Source: Straminergon stramineum
Lineage: Eukaryota; Streptophyta; Bryopsida; Hypnales; Calliergonaceae
DNA length: 64,000 bases
Reading direction: 5' to 3'
Assembly: GCA_963920665.1 (NCBI GenBank)
Contig: OY987270.1
Coordinates: 14,224,019 to 14,288,018, forward strand
Both the position numbers and the translations under genes were made by a program. Shown one piece after another: positions 48,540 through 59,462 of the stretch. The notes under the pieces were generated by a model that was given only the letters and a program-made list of their open reading frames with translations, ran no database searches and was not told where the DNA came from. The stretch's first letter is position 1, and each line of letters begins with the position of its first letter.

Positions 48540-48690
48540 TGGACAAAATTAACTAATGTTTCCCAAAATTTAAAATTTTGTACACCAACGGTCATAGGTC
48601 CATCACCCTTTTTTTCTTCAAATTTTTTCCTGCTCACAGGCTCATAGGCTCACAAGCTCACACTCTCAGGCTCGCATGCTAGCAACCCTG
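48540..48690 (-). repeat. right terminal inverted repeat region of the MULE
   Basis: In reverse complement: GTTGCTAGCATGCGAGCC, then GTGAGCTTGTGAGC repeats, then CCTATGACCGTTGG, in the same order as the left end. The 10-bp duplication follows at 48691-48700. Confidence 0.65.
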
Positions 48691-48700
48691 CTCCTCCTAG

Positions 48701-50002
48701 AATGAGATTTTTACACTACACATGGATAATTTTTTGGACATTTGCATCTTATATCATGTAAGTTACACACTTGCCAAATTTCAAAAGTAGAGGAGGTATT
48801 TTGCACATGCAACCTCAATTGCCTCAAAAGTTTAGGGCATCTAATCAGAAGAAAAATTACATTCCCACTTAGGGAATACATGTTCACACCTTGTGTCAAA
48901 ATTTGAAGAACATTTGTTACAAAATGACTTCATACAAACCTACCCAAGATTACCTACATACGTTCAATAGTCATTTGGTCCTTCAAGGGTTAACCCTTAA
49001 AGGACATTGAGGATTGAAAGTGTCCAATGGATGACTTCATTGTTTAATGTAGAAACAAAGAATGTACCTAGTAGTTCAATAATAGGAGCATTTTGGTGAT
49101 TACCTTGGTACTGAAAGGGCCATGTCCTTCAAGGATTAATTTTGTAAAGATGGGTTGGTCTCTGCAAAAATCATCCTTTCTGATACAATGTGAATCATGT
49201 ATGGAGTACTTCAAGAAAACCAAATGTACTCATTTGTGGTCAAACTATTGTGTAAGGCCCTCCTTTTCTTGCACAAAATTTGAAGGATAAACAATAGTAC
49301 TTTGGTCTCACATGAAAATATTCTTTGTCATCCATCAAACACTTAGTGTCCATGGCATCATTACAAGCTTAATTGAGAGTGAATGGTATGGATTCAAAGT
49401 GTCGGAATGATGACTTAAATTTTTTTTTTAAGTTAATGCATCTCCAAATTTTCATGTAACACTTTGTTGGCCTTACATCTTTGGCCATCTACATTGGTAG
49501 AAAGACTATCTTCCGTCCAATGAAGGTGGCTCTATGAGAATGCAACAGATTAAAAAATTTCATGAAAATAGCACATGGCCTTGAAAGCATGGCAGTCGCA
49601 ACTGTGCACAGAATCAAATAGTGAATTGTTTAAGTTCAAAAGATTTTTACACAATCTTGGAGAAATTCCAAAAATTAGGCAAATGGGCAAGTGATGTTTC
49701 TTCTTCCATACCCTGACATCAGACAACCACATATAGCTGGTCATCTTTCAAGATGTTTCCTTCGAAAATCCAGCCTAGCTACCATATTCAACCATGATGG
49801 CTACAAAAAAAGTGAACAGGGACTGGTCCCACAATTGTTTATTTGTGGTTTGTTTTAAAAAATACAAACTCATCATTAGGGGGGATTTTCTTTATAGCAA
49901 CAGTGTTTCATTTCCCGGGCTCTTCTTCCACGTCATGAGAGGAAGATCATTTCGGGACAAAATTTGAAGGTGTATAGGAAGATCATTTTGGGACGGAGGG
50001 AG
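48701..50002. other. right part of the mariner element, non-coding
   Basis: No gene. Contains the head-to-head TTAA motif near 48990 and, at its end, two copies of the mariner terminal motif (a degenerate one near 49951 and the functional-looking one ending 50002). Confidence 0.5.
48979..49004. repeat. head-to-head TTAA-family ends
   Basis: A near-perfect palindrome centred on a single TTAA: CTTCAAGGG, TTAA, CCCTTAAAG. It looks like two family ends sharing one target, the same arrangement as at 4826. Confidence 0.6.
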
Positions 50003-50004
50003 TA

Positions 50005-50268
50005 CAAGTTATAGGATATAAATGTTTGTTTCTAAAAATGTTGAAAGACAAACTTCACTTTTTAGAAGGGTTAGAAAAAACTACATTTTTGAAGTTTAGA
50101 CACATTGAACTTGCAATCAATGGGTATATCACTTTCAAATTTTAAAACAATGTACTCAAACAATTTTTTCAAAGGATTCTAAGGTTGGATCTGTTAAAAA
50201 ATAACTATTGAATCAAAAGAAGATTTTGACCTTGCTTTGGGGACAAGTATTTTGAAGCCTCTAACTTT
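50005..50268 (+). mobile_element. TTAA-flanked element type A, right part of split copy
   Basis: Continues from 'caagttatagg' through 'gaagattttgaccttgcttt' to 'gaagcctctaa', matching 9665-9930. The terminal AAGGGG-TTAA end is missing. Confidence 0.72.
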
Positions 50269-50275
50269 ATGCGAT

Positions 50276-51610
50276 GGAAGTTATCTTCAGTGCTGTTGGA
50301 ATGATCCCCTTGTTAGTTTGGCATTTGTTTTCTCTTGGATTCGAAATTGTCAACCAAGGGTTCATGCAGATGCCTTGGCAGCACTAGTACGTAATCCAAT
50401 CCGGTTGACCTCTTGAAGTCCTCTCATTGGTTTCGGGTTTAGAAATTGTTCTTCAAGAGAGAGAGGCAGGTCTGCAGGAATGATCCTGTTTGGCACTGGA
50501 CGAGTGGACGAGTGGACGAGCAGGATGCCCAAGTTTCTGGGAATATGCTTGTATGTGTTACCATATTACTTTGTGCTCCTGCACGTGTGTCAGCTATCCA
50601 ATTTGCAATGATACCATTTTGGGCGGCAACAAGTTGCAGTATTGATGGTTTGAGGAGAAAAGCTTACTTGAATGCGGACGGAGATTCGGCTGGAATTTGA
50701 GAACGGCATCCTGGGATTCTAAGAGCATGCCTACTCCTGAAATTGTTTCTTCAAGATCGTGAGGAGTGTGCAGGAATGATCTTGTTTGCCACTGGGTACT
50801 GGACTAGTGGACGAGCATGATGCCCAAGTTTCTGGGAATAAGCTGAAGATATACTCCGTACTTGTTTGGATTACCGTATTGTTTGTTCTCCTGCAAGCGT
50901 GTCGGCTACCCTCTTGCAATGAGACTGCAGAATGTTTGGCGGCTCCAAGTTGCAGCATTGATGGTTTGAGAAGAAAAGCTGACTTGAATGGGGACGGAGA
51001 TTCCTGACTTTAGAAAACGGCTTCCTGTGATTGTAAGAGCAACCGCACTGAGAACACTTAAGAGTTCGCCGCTCTGGCTCTCCTGGCACGCACGGGTTGA
51101 AAAATGCTCTTGCTAAAAAAGTGAAAAATGTGTGTTGAAAATTTCTGGTTCCTTGTCTTCCACCGCCGAGGTTCGTGCCTCTGGTTCGCTGTACCTTTTC
51201 CCCTTTCAATGGAATTTGTCCATGTGTTTCAAGAAAAATAAAATAAAAAAATTGCTATTGCACCCTCCCATGCTAGCGATAAAATTCTTGAGTGGGCCCT
51301 CCAAAAATTGAGCTTGACACGGAATCCTTCCTTGGTGTTCACTACCCTTTCCGTGGCCTCCAATTTGAGATTCATGGTTGAGATCTCAAGATTCCAACAC
51401 CTCATTGGATGTATGAATGTGGGCAAATGGATAGTATCCTTGACTTCATGAATAGTAGCCCAACTATTGTTGAGTGTGTTGGATATTCTACCTCTCAATG
51501 GGCACTTGACAAGTGAAATCAACAAACGAAGATATTTGTGGAGTCCGTAATGAAACATTTGGGTGAGTCAAATGTTCATTGTGATGGTGGCAATGTTGTA
51601 AGTGTATGGT
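50276..51610 (+). repeat. dispersed repeat Y, copy 3, uninterrupted
   Basis: The fullest copy, used as reference. It contains an internal ~300-bp duplication (50440-50735 and 50738-51030), each half with 'gcaggaatgat', 'gatgcccaagtttctgggaa' and 'gacggagattc', and a 'ggacgagt' triplication at 50500-50520. It ends in 'gtgatggtggcaatg', as does copy 1 near 8830. No coding sequence recognised. Confidence 0.65.
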
Positions 51611-53212
51611 TCCGCTTGGGGTAGCTCATGTAGGAAAATCATGAAACCCAAACAAGACTAGCCATACCCCAAAATCTCTAACTCCAGTGCATCAAACTCC
51701 TAATCTAGAAAGCACTAAGTGGGTAAGTGGTTCCTACTTAGATGAGTTGCACATCCCCCTTAGTCTCAAATCAATGGTTGGATTGTGATTCTCATGTTCC
51801 CACTCTTGCCAACTTAGAGTCCAAAGAGCTAATTTGAATTGGAAAGTATACTTTAACAAACTCGCAATCATAATTTGCAATGCCACCTTATCTTGTCCAA
51901 CTAGATTCACAACTATTTTCACACACCACCTAGCCTCTGGGGGTATACCAATCCATGCCAATTCCAGAAACTCCTTTATAGAATAATAAAATGGTAGTTT
52001 TGTTGATCACAATTGATTGCATTTCTACTTATTTTAAGAGTATGAGCAACTTCATTGAATCTTACACTCCTAATCTTGTGAAAAAAATTCACATTTACTT
52101 TATTTGTGTGCTAAATACTACTAGAAGAGAAAGGGGTGTTTTAAGTGCAATAATTAGTTAGAAAATGAAAATTTAAAGATCTTGTGTTTTTAGTAAAGCT
52201 CCCTTAAAAAGTTGTCTCTAGGACTTGTATTATTATACATTATTGTATAGCTACAACATGTCCTTTCAAAAGAATAATGCATGACTTTTTAGATCTCTAA
52301 AATAATAGTGTTGTATTCAATTTTTTCACCTTCGAGTAACTTTTTTTTAATGTCTTCCATGTTGATAGATGGCAATTTCTAAATTGATGGAGCCCTATTT
52401 TCTAGCAACATCTCCAACAAATTGCTTGAGGTCAAGTTATTTCAAGTTACACATAAGATAGGCCACATGTGCTTTGTAGAATCTAAAAAAATACCATGTA
52501 TGCTCTTTTATTTTAAATGTTGGTTTATTCCAAAAGCATATTTTTAGTACATGGTGCAACAAAGCATTACTAATCACCATGTCTACTTATCCACTCTACA
52601 AGCATCAACAACAACCATGGTTGCATGTAAGCTACAAAAATACACTCTTCAAAACCATTGTCTAGTAAGATTTCTTCTTTCAATAGGAACATCTTGCTGC
52701 CCTCCTAAATAACGCTTCCAAGTACTACACATATGGAAGCACTCACATGTGGCCATCTAGACTCTTGAAGAGACTAGTACCTATGATAGACACATCTGCT
52801 TCTTCTACCAAAAGCTAAACTAATCTCTTTAACAATTCAATTGGTATCTAAGGATATAGCTATTTGTAGGATCCATTTGGTGTACCTTATCAAGATCAAT
52901 GAGTATTCCATCATAATCTTCTAAAAACAAATTCATGAGACCCCAAACATTGCAGTCCAACAACTACAATAACCACTAGACTACTAAAGAAAAGAAAAGA
53001 AGTACAAAAACATCATTCACATGAAGAAGAAAATATCACCAAAACACGAAAGCAATTACATGTGTCAAGGTTAATTATTACAAATCTCACTAACTTGATC
53101 ATATACTAAGCAAGGGACTCAACAAAGCCAAAACATAATAAACTTAGAAGCTCTTGGGCAAAAATCGTATGCACTAAAGTACATCCAAATCATTAGCTTC
53201 AATACAATTTGC
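51611..53212. other. gene-free AT-rich stretch
   Basis: No supported gene or element end before the Pack-MULE target at 53213. The 75-codon minus frame near 51734-51961 shows no recognisable domain. Confidence 0.3.
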
Positions 53213-53577
53213 AGGGTCCACACCCGGGGAGGACACTCTTCGTATTTTCTGGGTACCACGTGCGGCGCTGGGGTATTTTTAGGGGGGGTATTTATTTATT
53301 TTTTTGAATTTTCAGGCCCCTATAATTACTTATAAACCCCCCTAGAGCCCATATTATCATGCCTATCTTTACTTATAATACGTACATCGGCTGAATTTAT
53401 TGGAGGCTATTTTCTTTATAAAGAACAAAACTAATTTAACAAGTAATGAGAATTAAAGTGACAAGATATGCCCTGTACACCCACAAGATTCAACTTTAAG
53501 GCAGAAAATGGATGTGTTTACATTAGAATGCATACTTGAAGACAAATACATGCACAAATGCTAAATAAAAGCAAGAC

Positions 53578-53706
53578 ATTACAAATGACAAAGTAATGAA
53601 AGAGTTTAATGTACAAAATGTGTTAAAAAACACAAACATTACAAATGAAAAAGTAATGAAAGAGTTTAATGTACTAAAGGTGTTAAAAAACACAAACATT
53701 ACAAAT
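53578..53706. repeat. 60-bp tandem repeat
   Basis: Just over two copies of a unit containing 'aagtaatgaaagagtttaat' and 'gtgttaaaaaacacaaacat'. Confidence 0.9.
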
Positions 53707-53919
53707 CATTTACAAGAACTATGGCAACAAGCTGCAGTTCTAAGCCATCCAACACATGTGAAAAACCATCCAACTGCACAATTCTAGCTTGAGCAGACCT
53801 GTGCTGAAGTTTCTGACTGCTAAGTTTCCTCCTCATGAGTCGAGCATGGTCAGCAATTTCTGGAATGGAGAGGTAAGCAAGTCGCCTTCCAGCTCCAGTG
53901 CTTCTCCCTCCCCTCTTTT

Positions 53920-54723
53920 CTACACTAAATGTTCCCTGACAACTCGTTTGTAAAAGTCATTCTCTTTCGGGATAGACGAGCACAGCTCACAAGACAGATT
54001 CACAAATCCTCTACCCGATCTATCGACCCTGCTACAAGACGTATGCCTAAACGTACCATTCACTTTTACAAATTTACCGTTTCTCATGAATGTCGCCGTC
54101 AAATGAGGTTCGGCATACCAGACAGCGCCAACGTGAGGGTCATTGAACAACGGAGTCACCGAATAAGACACACCACCGTAAATCCAATTCGGACCTCTAA
54201 AACCCAAACACAAAGAACCCAGCAAGTCATTCATGCGAGCTGAACACTCACCTTCATGAGGGGAACCGCTGAGGTCGACTGCAGAATCCCGAGCAGCCTC
54301 CACGCGATCAGCACCCTCCCCACGACCAGATGACTCCACTGCCCACCATCTGCCGAGATTGGGCTGATTCGAATGCACGCTGGCCGCCGAGGACAAGGCA
54401 GGCCGACCTCGTCTTCCGCTGAGGAGAGCGCAGCACCGTCGTGAACACACTAGCAGAAAACACACCCGCACAAACAAACACACCCGCACAAACGAACAAC
54501 ACCCGCACTCCGTGACGCCGCTGACCTGAACACACCACCACAATTGATCGCGCACAAACAAGCAAGCTAAAACAATCCCGAACACCATCCTCCACGCTGC
54601 TGAACCTTGCACACCCCAGCAGAACTGATCGCGCACCCCGCAAAAGCAAACCCCGCACCAGACAGAACTGATCGCGCACCCCGCAAAAGCAAAACCCCGC
54701 ACCAGGAATCGGTGATCGCGCAC
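53920..54723 (-). CDS. captured gene fragment inside the Pack-MULE
   Basis: Not recognised. The frame is 267 codons, but only the C-terminal ~110 look protein-like: NWIYGGVSYSVTP, then DPHVGAVWYAEPHLTATFM, Cys residues in FRHTSC and LSCELC, and SIPKENDFYKRVVRE at the end. Just before it, AAG followed by GTGAGTG near 54252 and TTTTAG near 54198 could bound a ~55-bp intron whose removal keeps the frame. The N-terminal half is built of minisatellite units (FAGCAI, CGVRDQF repeats) and is probably not original coding sequence. High GC contrasts with everything around it, consistent with capture of host exons. It might equally be part of an accessory gene of an autonomous MULE. Confidence 0.4.
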   Translation of the reverse strand: MRDHRFLVRGFAFAGCAISSVWCGVCFCGVRDQFCWGVQGSAAWRMVFGIVLACLFVRDQLWWCVQVSGVTECGCCSFVRVCLFVRVCFLLVCSRRCCALLSGRRGRPALSSAASVHSNQPNLGRWWAVESSGRGEGADRVEAARDSAVDLSGSPHEGECSARMNDLLGSLCLGFRGPNWIYGGVSYSVTPLFNDPHVGAVWYAEPHLTATFMRNGKFVKVNGTFRHTSCSRVDRSGRGFVNLSCELCSSIPKENDFYKRVVREHLV

Positions 54724-54800
54724 CCCGCAAAATCAAACCCCGCGCCAGGAATCGGTGATCGCGCACCCCTCAAAAGCAAACCCCGCACCAGGAATCGGGA
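54626..54800. repeat. 43-44-bp minisatellite in the Pack-MULE
   Basis: Four copies of a unit starting 'tgatcgcgcacccc' at 54626, 54669, 54713 and 54756. Confidence 0.85.
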
Positions 54801-54840
54801 ACACCTTTGTCACGCCGCTGACCCCAAAACAGAATTCCAC

Positions 54841-54910
54841 AACTGATTGCGCACAAACAACTGGTCGCGCACAAACAACTGATCGGGCACAAACAACTGA
54901 TCGCGCACCC
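54841..54910. repeat. 18-bp minisatellite in the Pack-MULE
   Basis: Four units of AACTGATCGCGCACAAAC with single-base variants. Confidence 0.9.
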
Positions 54911-55019
54911 ACAACCAAGCGCATGCCATCCCCAAGAGCAGCCTCCACGGTTCAGCCGAAGAACTGATCGCGCGAATCGGAAACACCATCTCCACGCTGC
55001 CGTCCCTCAACAAGCAGCA

Positions 55020-55260
55020 GAACTCATCGCGCGATTAACCCTAAACCGCACCCAGATTGCAAACAAATTCGTGAACACACGCTAGCGCTGCCGTCCCTCA
55101 ACAAGCTGCCCCCCTGATCGCGCGATTAACCCTCAACCGCACCCAGATTGCAAACAAATTCGTGAACACACGCTGCCGTCACTCAAGAAGCTGGAGGACT
55201 CATCGCGTGATTAACCCTCAACCGCACCCAGATTTGCAAACAAATTCGTGAACACACGCT
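55020..55260. repeat. ~85-bp tandem repeat in the Pack-MULE
   Basis: Three copies marked by 'cgcgattaaccct', 'ccgcacccagatt' and 'aaattcgtgaacacacgct'. Confidence 0.85.
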
Positions 55261-55687
55261 GCCGCGCCTCCCTCCCAACCTCGAAATTATCGTTCGCGCC
55301 TAAACCCTAGCAGTAGTCGTTAAACTTAACAGACAGAACAGATGGAAACTACCCCATTCATCGACTGACTACAAGATATGTTGTAGTTATACTTCAGATT
55401 TGTATAGTACCTGTATCTTACTAGTACTGTAGCATAACCATAACTGAACCTAGTAAATAGAATTCCTTGGATCCTATTCTTTGGCCCCTATTTTACATTT
55501 AAAAAATAATTAATGGACCATAATTTTCGGGTATCTATTTTACTTATAAAAGACATGTCACTTTTTAAGTCCCCTTCTTTAAATGTAAAATCTTTATAAA
55601 TTTTACCTATGATGAATTAAATCCACCCTATTTTTCGCCGCAGGTCACTTTGTAAAGCGCGGGGAGTGTCCTCCCCTAGGGTCCACA

Positions 55688-56453
55688 TTTGCTAGTGCTC
55701 CAATATAGTCATGTCAATGGCTTCTTGACTCACCTTCAAAGTCTGCAACACATCAAATGTTAAAGTTAGTAGAGAATTAGAAAAAAAGACTTTAGAATTT
55801 AAACAATGAAAAAGACTTGAAATCTTGATTGTCACATAAAATGTTTGTTTTGATCTATAGGCCATGCTTGCTATGGGGTATAGTTATGATTTGACAAAAT
55901 GAATCAAAAAGAAGATCCGCCAATTTGGTATGAAGTACATAAAGGGACAACACAAGTGACAAAAGGCTCTTGTTTATAACTTCAACAGCCCCTATGCCTA
56001 GATCCTTCCTAACCACTTAACCATACTTGGAAAGAATGTTTTGAGGTAGTACACTCCTTATCAACTCCAAAGAATTGCCCTCTTTCATTAAGACTAAAGT
56101 AGAGATTGTGATAGAAACTTTATTATTGAGGAATTAGGTCCCACTCTTAGTTGTTTGATGAAAGCATAATATCATGACCTCCACTAGTACAAAGTAGTTG
56201 AAATCTTCCACAAATGCTGATTTTGCAAACAAATAAGGGAATACCATCGCAAACAATGAAATGGCCTTCCAAATCATTTCAGCAAGAAGAGCACACCCTT
56301 AGTGACAAACAAAGCAAATTCCAAAAGAAATGAGTTCCAAATACATAAGGCAGCACACCTTAAAGTCTACATGTCATTCAGTTGCAAGAGGTTTGTAGCA
56401 TTTCAAACTTGCACTACACCTTGACGATCTCCAAGATAACATATGACAACACC
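55688..56453. other. no gene seen
   Basis: AT-rich, no ORF of note and no element end recognised. Confidence 0.3.
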
Positions 56454-56670
56454 CACTATAAGAAACCCAGGTTTTTCATAACATGCCTCAATTTTTTGAA
56501 ATGTTTTTTTTTTAATGTAAAATGCAACAAACTCATGTTTTTATGTTAAAAAAATCACCAACATAATGTTATTTTTGACATAAAAGCATGGGTTTGATGC
56601 ATTTTACATCAAAAAAAATCCATTCCAAAAAATTGAGGCGCATCACCCCAAACATGGGTTTCTTCTAGTG
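56454..56670. mobile_element. CACTA-type foldback MITE, ACC duplication
   Basis: Starts CACTATAAGAAACCCAGG and ends GGGTTTCTTCTAGTG. Arms pair over most of the length. Flanked by ACC at 56451-56453 and 56671-56673. Confidence 0.85.
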
Positions 56671-57005
56671 ACCTAAAGCCCTACATCTTTGGAGATAGAA
56701 ACCAACAATTAGCTTCATGCATCAAACAAAAGATTCACTCACATTTCCATACAAAAAGAGAAGAAGAAAACATTTCTAAATGGCTAAATGAATACCTTAG
56801 AGTGAAAATATCATCTAGTCTCAACCGGTCTACATGCATCAAATCCTCTAATGCACCCTCATAATCATTCATCCAACATTTCACATCTTCGCACAACCTT
56901 CATACACACTAATTGAAATCCACAATGCAAAACCCATTCCAAATGATGATTTTATGTCAAATTTGTATTATATAAAATGTATTAGTATCAGTTTCAACCT
57001 AGATT

Positions 57006-57210
57006 TACTAGTAGGAAACATCGTTTCCTTCAACAAAATCTAGGTGACGTGTTTTTTTATTTTCTACCAAAAAACACAAAATTTGCATTGACTACAACAC
57101 AATTTTTAGAAAATTGTGTTGCAATCAATGCAAATTTTGTGTTTTAGGGCAGAAAATAGAAAAACTCAACACCTAGATTTTGTTGAAGGAAACATTGTTT
57201 TCTACTAGTG
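57006..57210. mobile_element. CACTA-type foldback MITE, ATT duplication
   Basis: Starts TACTAGTAGGAAAC and ends GTTTTCTACTAGTG, flanked by ATT at 57003-57005 and 57211-57213. Shares 'ttcaacaaaatctag' with the copy at 18603. Confidence 0.85.
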
Positions 57211-57408
57211 ATTTAACACAAAACCATCATCTAGAATGGGTGGATTTCTACTTGTGACACCAACCAAAACAACAACCACATGAAACTAACTTCAACCTAA
57301 TCCAATGCACATTCCAACCATTTCAACCCCATATTTCAAACCACCTTCCAAAATTTCACAAAACCATCTTAAAATTCTACCACTTGAAACCAATGATGCA
57401 ACAAAGTA

Positions 57409-58639
57409 CACTATAAGAAACCCGAGTTTTTTTGGATGTCGTAGAAAACGTAATGGGACATTGACTTTGACATGGAAGTAATCAATTTTGATGTCACCTA
57501 AAATTTGATATAATCAACAGGCCAAGAACATGGAAAAAAACATCCATTTTGAGCTTGATTTTTTCTAACATCACAAATAACATGGTCTTTCAATCTCCCC
57601 CAAATGCACCATGTGGATGCCACATAAATGCCACATGGGCAACAAGAGCCACGTTGGGGTTTTTTTCATTCAACATGTCTTTGACATGGCACTTGATGTG
57701 GCATCTGACATGCCTTATCAACAAACATTTATGTTGTTAAAAAGTTTTGGCGTTGCTTTTTGAGACATCAAACTAGACGTTTCGGAAGACATCAATTGGT
57801 GCATACCCTATTCATAAGGCAAGATCAATAAAAAAAATGAATTGAAATAAAATTAAACAAAAAATGAACAAAAAAATTATTGAATCAAAAATAAATTACA
57901 AAAAAATCCTACCATCTACCCATAAAAAGATTTTTTGATGGTAAAATGAACAAATTACTTCTTTGAAAGTTAGTGAGTATAAAGGGTTTAAACGGTCATA
58001 TTTACATCTATTCTCCATCCATGGTGAAATAAAAAAGTATGGGATAATTAGAATATGGGAACTTGATCAGAATACATGTTGATGTTGTTTTAGACGTCTA
58101 CATGTTGTTTCAGACATTTGGATGTTATTTTAGACATCTTGATGTTTTGAAAGACATCTTATATGAAATACAATTCTTGTTATCCATATCCCATATGGAT
58201 TGTTTCAGTTCCTACCACCCCATGTTTATAAAGACCATATCTTTTCATCCATGATGCACATCCATCCATCCATTTTTTTTTCACAAAGCATGCCACATGG
58301 CTATCTTTTCCCCAAATTTTTCATATATGGTCAAAGGTTTTGCCATAGACTGTAGTAATTTTACCAATTTACAAGAAGTGAAAATGGGGCTACTTGTTGA
58401 GGTGGCAGTCTATGCTTTTCGGGATGTCACAAGAAAACATGACCGTGTTCTTTTTAACATCACTAAGAACATGTCCATCTACAGTGACATCTACTTGTTT
58501 TCCAACTTAGCTGCTTACATTTTCCTCAACATCAAACCAAATTCACATTCTTGCGGATGTTTATTGTCCAACATAGGGTGTTTTAGAAAACATGTTATGT
58601 CTTTTGGATACAACACCAAAAACTAGTTTTCTTATAGTA
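57409..58639. mobile_element. 1.2-kb CACTA-type non-autonomous element, GTA duplication
   Basis: Left end CACTATAAGAAACCCGAG; right end reverse-complemented TACTATAAGAAAACTAG. Flanked by GTA at 57406-57408 and 58640-58642. The 109-codon plus frame at 58297 (starting MAIFSPNFSY) lies inside but shows no recognisable domain. There is no transposase. Confidence 0.72.
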
Positions 58640-58642
58640 GTA

Positions 58643-59462
58643 GTTCTTGTATGCAAAATTTCCACTTACTAGAGGATGAAGGTGTTGTTACTTGTTAGGG
58701 TCCAAAGAATCTACCTAATTCAAATCTGCCAACCTTTCATCATAAATTTCACAACCCCTCTCGATCTTGACATAAAACCAAGAAACCAACTTAGTCAACT
58801 CTCAATGCAATTAACTCTGAACAAACCCTTGCAACAAGTAGTCAAAGAATGAAAGATGTCTTCTAGTGTATGGATACCATATAACAAATGTTCAATAGTC
58901 ACAATATAATTGCCCACCTACTTGTAGGATCCATACATGAGATAACCCTACACAAAATGTAACATTTATGAGCTAGAACTCTACTTAGATAGTAACCTAC
59001 CTCACTTACAAGGATAATAGTATTATGAAGGACTCACCAAGAAAATTCAAAGTTCCACAGGCAATAGAAGGCAACAACGTACTATCCAAAGCATAGAAGA
59101 CCCTAATGTAACAAATAAACGAAAAGTCAATGAGATCAACCCCTAAGGAATATTTTTATTAAAAAAAAAATTAGACTATAAATGGAACAACCAGAATGAC
59201 ATAGTAGTCATTCCAACCTGATCACAAACACTACTTTTCAAGAACTGCACAATTTGTGATTTATGAAGATTTTCAAAGAGCACCCTGAAGTCCACATCTG
59301 AGTCTTCATTTGTGAGAGTCTTCAAAGCATGAAACTTGTAGTTAGCAACCCTAAACTATACTAGATTTCCTCTAGAAACTCAATAGTATAAACTAGCCCT
59401 CTTGCACAAGCACATTTTATATTATCTCATACATTACTACAACAAATATATACAAAACACAT
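58643..59462. other. no gene seen
   Basis: AT-rich, no ORF of note, up to the LTR target site. Confidence 0.3.

Larger units (their letters stand above)
28793..48690. mobile_element. 19.9-kb Mutator-like element with accessory genes
   Basis: Perfect 10-bp direct repeats CTCCTCCTAG flank it (28783-28792 and 48691-48700), the duplication length expected for Mutator-like elements. The termini are degenerate inverted repeats: CAACAACGCTAGCGTGTGAG on the left, and CAGGGTTGCTAGCATGCGAG on the right in reverse complement. Both continue into GTGAGC-rich sequence and share CCTATGACCGT further in. Inside are a MULE transposase gene (minus), a divergent three-exon gene and an 11-exon ParB-like/methyltransferase-like gene (both plus), a solo LTR, satellite-like arrays and five GATC-core hairpins. 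Size and cargo are unusual for a MULE. It is inserted in the 3' part of the mariner element. Confidence 0.82.
22187..50002 (+). mobile_element. mariner-like element, host of the nested MULE
   Basis: The left end CTCCCTCCATCCCAAAATGA and the right end, reverse-complemented, CTCCCTCCGTCCCAAAATGA differ at one position, and the match continues for another 6 bases. Both sides carry TA (22185-22186, 50003-50004). This is the classic plant mariner/Stowaway terminus and target. The flanks rejoin a type A repeat exactly as in the uninterrupted copy near 9657, so the boundaries are well supported. It contains a mariner transposase pseudogene (24214-25551). Removing the nested MULE leaves ~7.9 kb. A partial second copy of the right terminal motif lies near 49951. 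Confidence 0.88.
53223..55677 (-). mobile_element. Pack-MULE-like element, perfect 10-bp duplication
   Basis: Flanked by AGGGTCCACA at 53213-53222 and 55678-55687, exact 10-bp direct repeats as for Mutator-like elements. The ends share GGGGAGGACACTC in inverted orientation. It has no transposase. The centre (about 53800-55320) is strikingly GC-richer than the AT-rich ends and surroundings and holds an open frame with splice-like sites plus several minisatellites, which suggests a captured gene fragment. Confidence 0.8.

Noticed and set aside
22187..50002. Giant 27.8-kb mariner element carrying methyltransferase and GCM1 genes as its own cargo
   Set aside because: A second pair of ends with a perfect 10-bp duplication (28783/48691) encloses exactly those genes, so they belong to a nested MULE; the mariner itself is ~7.9 kb.
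54308..54846. Several overlapping Arg/Gly/Ala-rich frames on both strands
   Set aside because: They are translations of 43-44-bp and 18-bp minisatellites in the Pack-MULE.
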